Shown: positions 45,490 through 57,704, counted from the stretch's first letter. The stretch: DNA of 64,000 bases from Aphrophora alni (GCA_963513935.1 OY740774.1:96975668-97039667); one strand, 5' to 3'. A program made the numbers and translations. Notes: generated by a model not told the origin, from the sequence alone.

Positions 45490-47985
45490 CTTTCCAAAAG
45501 TACATTGTATTTTAAATGTGTAGTATTAACATTGTTACTTGACAAATCCATTACTTTTTATTATTGTGACTACATATTTTTTATATTAAAACTAATTATA
45601 AATTATGTGTGAAAAAAATATTTTATTCTTACAAAAAATCATTCATTAGATATAATATTTGTAAATATTGGTTTATTTTTTAAATTGTGTTGTTATATAT
45701 GTGTCAAAACATAAATTTTGTAAATAAACATACGAATTTCAAGAATTAAATACTTGTCAAATTTAATGAATTCTATATTTAAAAACAATTCATTGGAAAA
45801 TTATAACCATTAAAATTTCGTTTTATTAATTAACTCCTGCCTACTTTTTAAATTTGTTTGCGTAACTGTATAGAGTGGTATTAAAATATATCATCAAGTA
45901 ATTTATAGTTTCATGGAAATAACTCAAACTATTACTCTTTGGTAAATTTAAGATTCTAGGGAGTAAAAATTAAAACTAAATTATAATGACATGTTCGTAT
46001 TGCATACATGTAGAGCGAAACACAAAATAATAGTAATGGCAATACGTAATAATCATGAACACTCTGTGCATGATAATAAAGTAAGACGTTTATCGGTCCA
46101 TGTCATTATTTTTACAAGTTTTTCTCAGTAAGTAATCTCATTTTATTTAGAATGGTGTATAATGATAATTCAACTTTTTATCGCCAAATCTCAATTTAGT
46201 ATAATAGAGTTTGATGTGCATTGCAATCACTTATCCGTTAACCTATGAAGTTACCTTGTTGAAAATCATATGAAATGAATTATAATATGATGTGGTAATG
46301 TTTTCAAAGATAATAGATATCAATTATGCAAGCTATGTAAATCTTTTCTCTTCATTAACCTACCTTCCTTCTTAATTCAATTACTCAACAAAACAACTCT
46401 GTACACACCAAGCTTTTGAAAATGTTTATATAATTCATTAAGGTTATTATTGAACATAAGTATATTCAAAAACAACATTTTCATTCTTAAAGATTTTCTT
46501 ATACAATATCAATCAAAGAAAATACCGGGATGTCATAAATTCCAGTTATTAAAATTAAACATATTTTTGTGTCTCAACTAATTGCTAAAATGTAATCTTA
46601 AAGAACAAACCATTGTCTTTCAAAAAATCAATATTATATTAAAAATTATTTCCTGATTATGATAAATAGAAATATACTATTCAATATTTCTTCTCCATCT
46701 TAAGGATTTCATAAATGTTAATGCATTTTTTATATTATTAACACGGTCATTATAAATGTAGGATTTTATCAATATCAGTTAATGTCTACAGCTTTACAAC
46801 CACAATATATTTGTTAAAAGTATTTTGCAAGAATAACTTCAAGTAAGTAGATAGTTAAAATTAATTATAAAGTTAAGAAGTTTGTGTAATGAGATACATT
46901 TCTAAGGTTCACCTTGAATGCATATAATGGAATTATATTTTCTTTTGAGACGATTTGAATCCTGTATTGTCTCATTGGTTAAGGAGGAAAATTTAAAAGT
47001 AACAATGTTATTAATTAAAACTTTAGGTTTTTAACCAAAGTAAGTTAAATAGGGTAGTTATTAAGTATTAAAAGTATAGTATAACTTTTTTTTATTCTTT
47101 TTTTTATTGAGAGCAGAATAAAATATTTAGGGTGTTTAGGGGAGTTATGATGTTCATACTTTAAAACACTTTTTTACTTTAAGCGTACGGTGAAAAAAAT
47201 CAGATAAATTATTTTTTAAATAAGTATTTTTTATCATGAATGACTGAAAAATATATTTAAATTATTTTTTTAAATATATTTCTGTCTACATGTATCAAAC
47301 ATGGGTCTCTTACATTCCACTAAACCTATTTGGTAGGCCTATACATAAATAAGCACATGCAAGTTTAGATATTGCTTACGCTTTAAATTTAACAACTAAT
47401 TCTAACAAAGGACAAAAATTTTCGAATCAATTTTAAAACGTGAATTATTCAGTAGTTGGATTGAAAAACTAAATATAATTAGTGTCTACTATTTTCCAGC
47501 TTGAAATTTGTGTAATAATAAAACTTAGGAGGTTAATAATTTATTAATACCTTATGTATTGTTTAGAAGGTAAAAAAACAGAAAAATAAACTGAATGCTA
47601 CTTTAATATTCCATTTGATGTTGCTATTTTCCAATAATATTCCTCTTCTACGCTTTCCTAACATCAATCCTCTTGTCATTCAAAGGGAATTTACTAAAAT
47701 CCCTATTGATAAATGATAGCCTATCATGCCACTTATACAGAAAAGAATTCAATAAGAACAATAAATACTAAAACCATTCTTCCATTTATCCGTGCTATTG
47801 AAAGATTTGGTTTACTTCAGCAAATAAACAGTTATTACAACTATTTTTCGGAACATATGTTTTCTGTTATTATTATTATTATTATTTTATTATTATTATT
47901 TTTATTAATTCAATATTACAACTGAGTATGTACCCATCTAGCAATTTACACTTCATACTTTTACACTTGTAAGGGATATGACCCA
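45490..47985. other. AT-rich non-coding DNA
   Basis: No gene or RNA was recognised. A short TTATTATTA repeat lies at 47868-47905. Confidence 0.5.
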
Positions 47986-47989
47986 ATGG

Positions 47990-48940
47990 TTATTCCCTAT
48001 CACTCTAGTCCATCAGATCTGAAGGCTTGGTCTTCTTCATGGTGTTCATGTTGATAGATGCGTTGTTTATGCTTCCTTGCCTGTTTTTTTTATTTCATCA
48101 CTGACTAGGTCAATCTGCAGGTACCTATGTAGATTATCGTTCCTGATATACCAGGGTGCATCCACTAAACATCTAAACACTTAATTTTGAAACACTTGAA
48201 TGATATTTACATTTGTCTTGCTAGTGCAGCCCCATAACTGAATTCCGTAGATCCACACTGGTCTTAAGACCTGCTTATAAATTAATAGCTTGTTGTGTAT
48301 TGACAGTTGTTATTGTCTTCCAAGCAGCCAATACATTTTCCTGAACTTCAAGTTTAGTTCTTGTTTTTTTTCTACTTGACATGCTCTTTCCATTTGAGTT
48401 TTACATCCAGTGTCATTCCCAGGTACTTAGCCGAATTAGCATAGGGAACTGGAACAGAATTTATTAAAATTGGGACCCGATGATTGGACTTGCTGTTTGT
48501 GAAGTTAACATTGACTGACTTTGCTTCGTTAAGACCAATTCGCCATTTTTTGGTCCATTTATACACCTCATCGGTGGCCCTCTGGAGCTTTGTTACTGCT
48601 TCCTCAGGTATTTTATCGGTTGCTAGAATCGCAGTATCATCTGCAAATGTACCAATTATTGATTCTTCTTGTGTAGGAAGATCCCTTGCGTACAACAGGT
48701 ATAGGACTGGGCCCAACACACTGCCCTGTGGAACCCCTGCCGAAATTCTCTTCAGAGTATTCACCTTCGTACTTCACTCGAAAGTGTCTATCAGTTAAGT
48801 ACGACTTCAGTATTGTGTAGTATTGCCTTGGTAAATCTCTTTGTAGTTTCCACATCTGTCCCTCATGCCAAACTCTGTCAAAGGCATTTGCCACATCCAA
48901 GAAGACACTTGCACATGTTTCCTTTTTCTCAAGAGCATTT
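47990..48940 (-). pseudogene. Jockey-type LINE reverse transcriptase, 5'-truncated and frameshifted
   Basis: Reading the minus strand from about 48940: ALEKKETCASVFLDVANAFD (palm motif A with catalytic Asp), RVWHEGQMWKLQ, then a frameshift near 48750 into RISAGVPQGSVLGPVLYLLY (motif B), GTFADDTAILAT (motif C with both catalytic Asp) and NSAKYLGMTLDVKLKWKEH (thumb). After a stop at 48372 the homology continues with interruptions: LLIYKQVLRPVWIYGIQLWG, then VDAPWYIRNDNLHRYLQIDL, characteristic of the C-terminus of Jockey-clade polymerases. The endonuclease and ORF1 are absent. The FADD motif and sequence style point to the Jockey clade; the family name is not determined. Confidence 0.9.
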
Positions 48941-48959
48941 CTGTTATTATAATTTGATA

Positions 48960-49181
48960 CATCATTATTAAACCAAATTGAATACATATTATTACATTTT
49001 TTATAATTATTGTCTTGGTAATTGGTTTATATTTGTATTTAATATAAGATTATTTTAATGGAATATTTGTTCAAAATATTCAGTGTGTATTGTTTTAGTG
49101 AAATAGTTGACGTTTGAAGTTACTAAAGCAAAGTGATTAGATAAATACACGAAACATATTAATAGTATTTGAAATGTATTT

Positions 49182-49188
<7 letters not shown>
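48960..49188. other. AT-rich non-coding DNA
   Basis: Short flank between the LINE fragment and an (AT)n tract. Nothing recognised. Confidence 0.5.

Positions 49189-49224
<36 letters not shown>
49189..49224. repeat. (AT)n microsatellite
   Basis: About 35 bases of AT dinucleotides. Confidence 0.95.
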
Positions 49225-49225
<1 letters not shown>

Positions 49226-50085
49226 CATGGAATATAAAACCAACGCTCATAAAATTGACACAAAGATCCAATGTGATTATTATTTGTGCACTGTTGTAAA
49301 ATATGTGATTATTTCTCCAGTAATTAATTCCAGACTAAAAGAGATTATTCGTATTTTAGTATTTTGAAGACAGTCATTTACAAGACAGCAACGTTTATTT
49401 GCATAACAATTTATATGAAATCAAGCTAAAATTTCTGGCGCCAAAAGTATTAATGATTACGATATTCAGCAATAATGTTTTCCTAGGCACTCATCGCCCT
49501 TGCAATGATGTGACACTGTTATATCAATAAGAAGACGCCAGCCAGAATCCTAAAAGGGAGATTTTTGTAGAGATGTCAATAAGGGCCAATTATTATTTCA
49601 CGGAATATAGGGATGGTAGCTTTATCTTGAGCAAGTAGAGTAATTTTCTTCGAGTGTAAATTTTCTCTTTTTAAATAAAGGAATCAAATTATTGACGTTT
49701 ATAACAAAAAATAACGGTTTATATATAACGGTCAAATATATATATGACCGTTGTTTTAACATGGAATATATGTACATAAACATGTGTATAAATATTGAGG
49801 TGTGTATGTATGTGAACAGACGTATCAGAATAGATATTGTACCTATTACGACACATACATTATAACAATTAACGTTACTCAATTATATAGCATTATTTAA
49901 AAAAAAATGTTAACTACATATTTTATAATATGCAATTCACGTATAAAAAATAATAACTATTAATAATATTAGAACATTCAACGTTTACGAAAATTACTAA
50001 TTAGTGCTGATTATATAGAATAGACTGATTATTTATTTAAACAAATATTTTATTTAACAATTTTTTTCTTATAACGAATCTTTAA
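49225..50085. other. AT-rich non-coding DNA
   Basis: No gene supported. A short palindrome, AACGGTCA-AT-rich loop-TGACCGTT, lies at about 49727-49755. The 86-codon minus frame across it has no recognisable domain. Confidence 0.5.
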
Positions 50086-50087
50086 AA

Positions 50088-50260
50088 GTCAAAAGGTGTT
50101 GAGGAAACTTTAAGAGTATAAGTTTTTAATTCTTTCCAAATCTGAATGAATGAATAAAAATACGACCCTTTTATAACGTGACTTGAAGGCATAAATCACT
50201 TTTACATTTATTATGTAAACGTTTGAGTTACCTTTCTGAACAATGTTTATTTAAAAGAAA
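50088..50260 (+). repeat. Module A, copy 5
   Basis: Landmarks are GTCAAAAGGTGTTGAGG, TTCTTTCCAAATCTGAATGA, ATGAATAAAAATACGACCCT, ACGTGACTTGAAGGCATAAA, TCACTTTTACATTTATTATG and GTTTGAGTTACCTTTCTGAA. It is closest to the 62.0-kb copy. Confidence 0.78.
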
Positions 50261-50264
50261 GCGA

Positions 50265-51160
50265 AGTTGTTTTAAACATAAATTAGTTGTTTATTTAATC
50301 AAATTTTTATCGATTTAACTATCTGTCGATTCTAATCGTAAAGCCAATTTTGTAACATCATTCAATATTATGTAGATATATCTAAATGCGTGTTTAATTT
50401 TTAATTAACGTTAAAAAATGAATTGACAATTAGTATAGAGAAGGCTACTAACTTGAAGTTGTTTGTACAAATTCCACTATCAAAACAAATACTACTAAAT
50501 AATGTCATATATTTTTTTGTTACAAGTATATAATTCAATTTGTATTAATATTTCTATATACCATATTTCTTTAGTACGGAACTAAAATAATAGTTAAAGT
50601 AATTTATGGCTATAGATATGTCGTTTAAAAAATAATTAAATAGGGACCAATATAGCATCACATAATAAAATATAGTTCAAAAGCTTGTGTAGTTGTTGAA
50701 TAAATATTCATTTATTATCTGAAAATTAAACATTACAGAAATATAGTTATTAAAGCCCAAAAGTAATATATTTATATTTATGTATTAAATTCAATTAGTT
50801 TCCATATATCCATATATACTCAATTTTAATAACATGTGTAATTTCCATCTCTAGGAATAAAAGCTTTAAGTTATTCCACTACCTTTATACAGCCTCGAGA
50901 CTTAACATGTAAACATTGCTAATGGATTTTCCTTATCTCCCTCCCCTTTTACTGGTGTAATTTTACTTTGTAATAATAAATCTAAAATATAGCTTTAATT
51001 TTCGTGATATTTTGTATTTCATTTCAAATAAGAGAATAATCTTTTCGTTTTCTAAAAGTAGAGACGTTTAAACGAATTTTTAATTAAAGTTTCGATAGCT
51101 CCATTGTTTTAAACAGAATATCACTAGCGGTTCACTTATAGTAAGTAGAGTTCTGTTGAA
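50265..51160. other. AT-rich non-coding DNA
   Basis: No gene, RNA or repeat was recognised. Confidence 0.5.
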
Positions 51161-51164
51161 GATA

Positions 51165-51290
51165 ATAAAACACAATTTTTTATTTTGTAATATCCACTTT
51201 TTGTTAGTCTAGCCGACAAATGGTTTCGCCTGCTAAGGCATTGACGAGGCTGTATTGCAGACTGAAGAAAAAAGAATCAGAAATCCTTAA
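51165..51290 (-). repeat. Penelope-like element 3' end with hammerhead-like motif
   Basis: On the minus strand the order is GCC, a core-like TCGTCAA, GCC-loop-GGC (stem II), GAAACCATTTGTC (short stem III and presumed cleavage C), then GGC, so GCC and GGC form stem I. The core has decayed from CUGANGA. The block GTCGGCTAG matches GTCGGCAAG at the ends of the 29.6-30.3-kb element, supporting membership in the same class. Confidence 0.6.
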
Positions 51291-51537
51291 AACTAGTGGG
51301 TGGGGGTTAGGATACAATGAATGGAAGGTTGGGGAAATACCCGGCCTGGGCAATGACCATTTGATTGTTCTAAGTACAAATAACTTTTAAAGGTTTTACT
51401 AATGGAGAGTTATACAAATCTAACTGGTCATTTAAACTAAATTAGGATTACAGTATCTTATTCTTTTAATTTCTAAGTTCTCCAAAGCATTCAATTTCCT
51501 ACCTTTATTATCAAAATACTATTATTATACCTTTATA

Positions 51538-51948
51538 TTAAATACCTTTATTAAGTAATATTTTAAAATCTACACTCCAATCAAAATCAGACACTTTATG
51601 TATTCTTAAACGATTTGAAAAACTGGAATCTCCATATCCTAACGGCCAACTTCTTTCATGTTCACTTAATTTAGATTTAAAATTACGTCCTGTTTGACCT
51701 ACATAACATGAATTACATATTTTGCAAGTTATCTTATATACACCACTTCTTAACATTTTGTTAATTTTACCTTTAGAATTATTTAAAATCTTACTTAAAC
51801 TATTACTGCAATAAAATGCCGGCCTACACTCTGTTTCCCTATTTAAAATATTTCCAACTTTTTGGCTAACATTTCCTAGATAGTTAACTTTCCGCCATTT
51901 ATCGCTATTTTTAACTGGAGTTGGAAAAATAAGTTGCCTTGCATTCAT
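51538..51948 (-). pseudogene. Penelope-like GIY-YIG endonuclease domain
   Basis: A 136-codon frame. SGVYKITCKICNSCYVGQTG then RNFKSKLSEHERSW (about residues 68-101) is the GIY-YIG core with GVY, YVG, the catalytic Arg, and the CxxC of the PLE-specific zinc-binding motif. NRLRIHKVSDFDWSVDFKIL continues the domain. Upstream, LIFPTPVKNSDKWRKVNYLG is the usual linker. The frame runs to a stop at 51538 and lacks the final helix seen at 30.05 kb; a shifted frame (ENLEIKRI-type codons near 51480) appears to continue. This domain nicks target DNA for reverse transcription. Confidence 0.9.
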
Positions 51949-51984
51949 CTTAGGTTTTTTTCTTTAGCATTTTATTAATAATAT

Positions 51985-52272
51985 TTACGTCACATTCATT
52001 ATTAACAGATATTTGTTTAATGCAACTTTGTTCTTTATTGAAATCAGAGTCAGACATTGGAACTTAGATGAGGCGATACAACATAGCCTACAATGGAAAG
52101 CTGCCAATTTATTATTTAAACGGTGCCGAGATGAAGCATGGACAATGTTATCTGTAAAAGTTTGTTTTCTAAAAACACTAAAGTTGTGTTTACCATTTCC
52201 AATTTTTATATTTAAGTCTAAGAAATTAATTTGATCTTGTTCTCCAACTTCCATGGTATATCGAATCGTCAA
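51985..52272 (-). pseudogene. Penelope-like reverse transcriptase thumb fragment
   Basis: A 95-codon frame starting TIRYTMEVGEQDQINFLDLN, then KQTFTDNIVHASSRHRLNNK, matches the segment just after the polymerase palm in PLEs (FTME ... FLDL ... RKxTxTD ... HxxxK). Further upstream, out-of-frame and stop-containing sequence to about 52380 looks like the preceding residues. A frame break between this and the endonuclease frame lies at 51950-51985. The catalytic YADD-type motif is not present in the fragment. Confidence 0.85.
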
Positions 52273-52384
52273 TTTAATTTAGGTACTTAAACTTATATTT
52301 ATACAGAGTTCTGTTGGATTTCATTTATATACATTAATGAAATTGTCTCTAATTAGCAATACTGTTTGTTCTTTTGTTATTAAA

Positions 52385-53720
52385 TCAAACTTATATAGCT
52401 CCAACTAACTGATCATTTTTTAAAGATTATTGCTTCAAAATATATACTTCATTTTTAAACACTATTTTAAATTATGATGTAATATGAAAGGATAGTAATT
52501 ACAAGAGTATAAAAACGTTTTAACTGCTGTAGGAAAATAGTTTCCTACTCTTTTAATAAAATGATTTCGATTAATTTTTTCAGTCGGAGTTCATTAATAA
52601 ACCCTCAATTAAATGAAAAAGAATTTTTGACAAAATAAAAAACTCTTCAAAGAATGTCCATTGTATTGTACTCACAACTAATTTTAGAGAATAAAATTTA
52701 CATTGTAGGGAATATCTGTCTTTACAGTACTGTGTATAATTACTTTTTTTTTTTAATTTATAAATAAAAAAAGTAACCAAATAGCATCACATATTTAATA
52801 TAAATTACAGTCTGTTTCATTTCGTAATATAAGATTATATACAAAATTATTTCATTTTGTTGATATAAGATGATTGCAACGTCTATAAGAAGCTTCAACG
52901 ATTTACTGTATTTTAATATTCATACAGTGGTCTCCAATTTTATATTTTATTTTACTTTCTTATTTTAATCTAGGCACAGATATATAATAATTAACTACTA
53001 AAAGTTAAATTATCTCCACATTTTAGTCAATGACACTTTGACTTATGTTGTATAATATTAGATCATATAACTCACTTTAATTTATTGATGAATTACAAAT
53101 AACAACAATGATTCTCTTTTTATCATCATCTTCCTAGATTACAAAAAACTTTGAGTATACAAAAAGAGAATTTAATATCTTTAAACATATTTGAATACAT
53201 TTAATTTTATTTCGACTGCACATACTTCTAAAGCAAACAGATTGAAAAAAAATTGTAAAGTTGCGAAATCATAACGTCTTGTCGGTTCTTATGCCAATAT
53301 TTTCACTAACCATAACAATACGTATTCTTTTCGCGAATAGTTATAAATATATAGCTACGACGGAATTTATAGAACGTATCATGTTTTGTAACAAAAAATT
53401 AAATATTAACCCCTCTTAAATAAAAAGGAACACCTTTTTCTCTGTCAGTGACGTGTCAAGAAGTTGTTGTGATTAAACTATAAAACATAATCAAAAATCA
53501 GACAGGGAGAATATATATTGCGTGAGCAAAGTCTTGTGTGAACCACAGCTGGAAATGTAGGATTATGTAAATTTTAATGTAATTATTACAGTACGAGTGC
53601 AAAATTAGAGAGAGATTTTTTAGTTAATAAAAACGTATATATTATTTTCAATTACAAATAATATTGAGTGATTTTTAAAATGTTAATTTTTTTAATTTTA
53701 GAATTTTAAATTATACTGAC
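52385..53720. other. AT-rich non-coding DNA
   Basis: No gene or RNA was recognised; the 66-codon minus frame at 52580 has no domain-like composition. Confidence 0.5.
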
Positions 53721-53722
53721 TC

Positions 53723-53723
<1 letters not shown>

Positions 53724-53801
<78 letters not shown>
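53724..53801. repeat. (AT)n microsatellite
   Basis: About 76 bases of AT dinucleotides. Confidence 0.97.
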
Positions 53802-53804
<3 letters not shown>

Positions 53805-54445
53805 TACATTACATGCAACAATAATATTTTATACAATACATACAACCTACCCCAAAAAATACAGCCCTAAAAATAATTATAATTAAAGATAATGATAATA
53901 TTAAGAAACAATTATTATTAAAACTTATATTCACATAAATATTACATTTTAAATCGCTGCAAATCACTGGAACAGAATATTCATATTCATTTCATTTTGA
54001 TTTCTCATGTGAACATAGGATAGAAATATTGGTTTTACAAGGCAAATCAACTGTGGTTAGTTTTCAGTGGAAATTCATACTTTTATAATTTTATCCGTGG
54101 GGGTAGAAGTTGTGTTTTTTAATTAATCATGCATGCTGTTGTTTCCTACTGAACAAACACCGATGCTAAATGACGTCATGAATAGACAGATTTTCAATAC
54201 GTTAAACTTGTAGATACATCATTCAATACATATGATATTTTCCTTTTAACCCAAAAACCTAGGTTAATTGTGCACAAACATAATTTTGGTACAAGTGTAA
54301 TATTTATAAAAAAATATATATATAAATTTTATCAAAATTGCTTTTTTGACCGATTTGGAATATAAATAAATATTGAGCTTTAGTTGTGAGATAATATTAG
54401 ATAGAATATAACTCGAACACAAAATCTAACAAAAACCTTTACTTA
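53805..54445. other. AT-rich non-coding DNA
   Basis: Nothing supported. Confidence 0.5.
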
Positions 54446-54447
54446 AT

Positions 54448-54612
54448 CAAACGCTACAGAGTGGCCAACCTCAGTGATAAACTAGCTACAATAAAATAAA
54501 TATACTATAACTCAAAGTTATGACTATTATGTTAAAGTGACTTATAGTTTAGTTATTGTAGCTCATGTATCACTGAGGTTGGCGACACTGTCGTTGAAAC
54601 GCATTTAATTAT
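54448..54612. mobile_element. Foldback element H2, copy 1 (decayed)
   Basis: Inverted arms (about 54448-54500 and 54558-54612) share TATCACTGAGGTTGGC on the plus strand and its complement on the left. The right arm has a hammerhead-like order: UAUCA, CUGAGGU, a U, GGCGAC-ACU-GUCGUU (stem II), GAAACGCAUU. A9 is replaced and the 3' side of stem I is lost, so it is probably inactive. It is homologous to the 56.9-kb element. Confidence 0.7.
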
Positions 54613-56905
54613 GAAAACCAAATTTGTGTGAGATCTTGTATTCGAGTTCTACCTATAAAGCAAACTAACAACACTTGTAGATTGGGAGTTATGTTGACTC
54701 CTATCTGTAGTCTTTAAGGCGAAAAGCAATTACGTTATTCAGCAGGCCAAAATACGTTCAACCACCTATTGCTTGCCCATTTGTGAACGAATTAGAGATT
54801 ATCACCCTCCAGCATTATTATTCGTGACATAAAACAATACTTAAAATCTCTGTTATTAAATTAAACCTAATCATCTTTGATTAAAAAATTGCTGAATGTA
54901 TATTAAATATAAATTTGTTATTAATGTTTATACAGTTAAAAAATATGTAAATTCATTTATGACGCATAATATCTAAATAAAGAGAGCTATATTTTGTGTA
55001 ATTAAAGTTGAAGTAATTTCATTAAAATTTAAATTACCACAATTTTATTTGTGTATTTTAAATTCAAACTATTACCTACTTAAATTAATGTCTTTTCTTT
55101 TTTTTAATGTGTATGTTCTATTATTATTTGGAGAACGAATATTGTAGAACAAATACAGGAATAATCACATATTTATTTTAATAGAAATATCCCTACACTT
55201 AAAATAGTCACCTGTTATGGAATATAGTTTGCAAGGGTTAACAGCAACTTTTTTTACGAGGTAAGAGTAACTTTGTTTCCTCTGAAACGGCAAACACCCG
55301 GAATATATCCCCCGGTTGTACAACTTGTTGAGGGGCAGTGAAGCGAACAGTGTAGTTAACTAAAGGTGAATTAATAAACACAGATACTAAGGTGTTTTAG
55401 GAACTTGGAATTTTAACTCTTTATTTTCAGGTGATAAATTAAAAAGAGGAGGAAGGTTAAGTTTACTACGTTCTACTAATTTTATTATATCGTTTTTTTA
55501 CTTAAATATATTAAACTGGGTTATTTTGGGGCTAAATAACAATGAGAAATACACAAATAAAGTCAATGATTGAGTCTGATATTCATTAGTAGCATAGTAA
55601 AACACTTTTTAAAACTGTTTAAACCACAACTTCCTAACCGATATTTTTAGGAACATGGCGAACAATATTAGATTTTATCAAGTTTATTTGAACATAGTTT
55701 GATACGTTTTAAAACAATTTTGAACAAACACCAAATTACCAGAAATACAGTGATTGTAATTGTAAAATGGTTGCTACCCTAACACACAGATCAAAATATT
55801 TGGGAGCTATAAGAACCAAAATTAATTTCTCTCTTGACGAACAACCGTTATTGGAGAAAAGACGGGACCAAGTATTTTTAAAGTATTTCTAAAGTATTTT
55901 TCAATTTCATTACTGGTAATTCCAATACTAAATTGAGTTTTAAGCTTTGTGTACAAGACATTTAGTGTTTGGTTCACCGTGGGACCATATAAATAAATGA
56001 ATTGATTTTAGCACCCTCAGGACAAATTAAAGACGCATAATTGAATACGAACCTTGGTTACATTGACGGTAACAAGAACTCAATGTGGTAACACCCACTC
56101 ATTGAAATGCAGTATCAGCTGTAATTGATTTTTGTCATTAATTAATTTCGGTGTGAATATATTTCCGTCAGCTATTCAACCATTCTGATTATCAATTATA
56201 TTTAACATAAACCCTATCCAAAGCAGTTAAATTAATCTCTATTTACCGTTCGCTAATATCGGCAGAGGTATACAATGTGGTAATAGGCTAACATTTGATT
56301 AAAACTTTATTTATTTTGCTAATAAATAAATGACATATCGCCAGATAACTTATAGTTAAAATCAATTTTATTCGCTATACTATTTGTGCGGTAATTGTAA
56401 AATGACCTTAAATTGTTTAGAATTATGTAAATATATGAAACACTTTTAAAAGTAAATTGTGTCGTAGTTATTTGAACAGGTAAATAATATTAAATATACA
56501 TCAGTAGTTGTGTTGTTACAACTTCAAAAACGGAATCATTTAATTACAAGATAATTAATTAATATTGTTTTCATAAGATTTCACATTTTTTAATAAAACA
56601 TTGTGTTTTATTATCTATCGACGTGGAATTCCACCAAGAACCTTCGGTCTCAACCGTAATGAAAAATAAAATAACATTGTTTATTTAGCTCTCTTAACTA
56701 AACGAATATTAATACTATTAAATAAGAAATTAATATTTTGTACCTTGAATACTACAAGGGATTAAGAAATAGAGCAGGTAAAATCATCTTAGGAATTCTT
56801 ACTCACTCTCATAATGTGGTTACTATTTTAAGCCAATCCCAGAATGAGTTTAAGGACAATATGTAACAACGTAATTAATGCTGAGCTTGACTTATGAGAA
56901 AAATT
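54613..56905. other. Non-coding DNA with a GC-richer part
   Basis: A GC-richer stretch lies at about 55255-55360 (ACGGCAAACACCCGGAATAT and ACAACTTGTTGAGGGGCAGT), with no open frame of note. The rest is AT-rich without recognised features. Confidence 0.45.
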
Positions 56906-56957
56906 ATTCAGTATAACAAGCACACAGACCACAATTCTCATAAAAAATACGCCTACG

Positions 56958-57000
56958 TATCAGACGCGTTTCGACGACAATGTCGTTCTCTTCAGTGATG
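56958..57000 (-). ncRNA. Hammerhead-ribozyme-like motif on opposite arm
   Basis: On the minus strand the left arm reads CAUCA, CUGAAGA, G, AACGAC-AUU-GUCGUC, GAAACGCGUC, UGAUA. It is the inverted partner of the 57.08-kb motif, with one mismatch in stem I and one in stem II. Both strands of the element could therefore give a similar RNA fold. Confidence 0.55.
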
Positions 57001-57081
57001 CACGAGCCACACCATTCAAACTATAACTTTAACTATAACTATAACTCCAACTAAGTTATAGTTTGATTGGTATAGCTCGTG

Positions 57082-57124
57082 TATCACTGAAGAGGACGAC
57101 CTTGTCGTCGAAACGCGTCTGATA
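57082..57124 (+). ncRNA. Hammerhead-ribozyme-like motif (best copy)
   Basis: Reading the plus strand: UAUCA, CUGAAGA, one extra G, GACGAC-CUU-GUCGUC (6-bp stem II), GAAA, CGCG, UC, UGAUA. UAUCA and UGAUA are perfectly complementary (stem I, 5 bp). CUGAAGA fits C3-U4-G5-A6-N7-G8-A9, GAA fits G12-A13-A14, and the last C of GUC would be the cleavage-site nucleotide. Stem III is only 2 bp with a 2-nt loop, and one nucleotide between A9 and stem II is extra compared with the canonical fold. Such minimal type I motifs are reported from Penelope-like elements. Self-cleavage, perhaps as a dimer, is inferred, not shown. Confidence 0.62.
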
Positions 57125-57174
57125 TTTAGGCGTATTTTTTATGAGAATTGTTATCTGTGTGTTTGTTATACTAT

Positions 57175-57598
57175 GTATCAACGTCTTTAATGGCAGCGGT
57201 GTTTATTATTTCCAAGACTACAAGGTTGTGACTCTATCACGAACATCGTTTAATTTTGTTATAGTCAATTTCAAACATCGGAGAATGTGTGATGAGCTAA
57301 ATAAAACGGCCTAAATATTTTTGCACCGTCCAAAATGTAACTTAGATCATTATTTGGAATAAATAAGTAAATAATTGGTTGTTGGTTAAGTATATGTAAT
57401 TTCTGTTATATATGTAAACTATCTAAAGTCATTTATATAAAAATAAATAATCTCCAAATCTTGTTTAACTTATTTAGAAGTTCGTCGTTACAGTCCCGAA
57501 ATTTATCTTTAATTAATGTTCACTTACAACTCTATTACAATAATAAAAGCCAAATAAGAATAAAAATTAATTCTTTGTTATAAAGTCTAAAAGTGATT
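57175..57598. other. AT-rich non-coding DNA
   Basis: No feature recognised. Confidence 0.5.
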
Positions 57599-57611
57599 AA
57601 GTGTGTGTGTG

Positions 57612-57702
<91 letters not shown>
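57599..57702. repeat. (GT)n-(AT)n compound microsatellite
   Basis: Six GT units, then an AT tract of about 90 bases with one AA interruption near 57620. It is the longest simple tract in the window. Confidence 0.97.

Positions 57703-57704
<2 letters not shown>

Larger units (their letters stand above)
51165..52380 (-). mobile_element. Penelope-like element, 3' fragment
   Basis: The fragment holds, in minus-strand order, the end of the reverse transcriptase, a linker, the GIY-YIG endonuclease and the 3' end. The upstream polymerase is missing or beyond recognition past about 52380. It is a second PLE family compared with 29.6 kb: the endonuclease cores are similar (YVGQTGRNFK in both) but the flanks differ. 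No inverted partner of the 3' end was found upstream. Confidence 0.82.
56910..57172. mobile_element. Foldback element H2, copy 2 (well preserved)
   Basis: A 263-bp palindrome with arms of about 120 bp: GTATAACAAGCACACAGACC on the left is matched by the complement of the GTGTGTTTGTTATAC end on the right, and AATTCTCATAAAAAATACGC by GCGTATTTTTTATGAGAATT. The loop is a short run of ACTATAA repeats. Each arm ends inward with a hammerhead-like motif reading toward the outer end. No protein is encoded. Confidence 0.85.

Noticed and set aside
48484..48798. Plus frame of 104 codons
   Set aside because: Antisense to the Jockey-type reverse transcriptase, whose motifs are clear on the minus strand.
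52013..52234. Plus frame of 73 codons
   Set aside because: Antisense to the Penelope-like thumb fragment.
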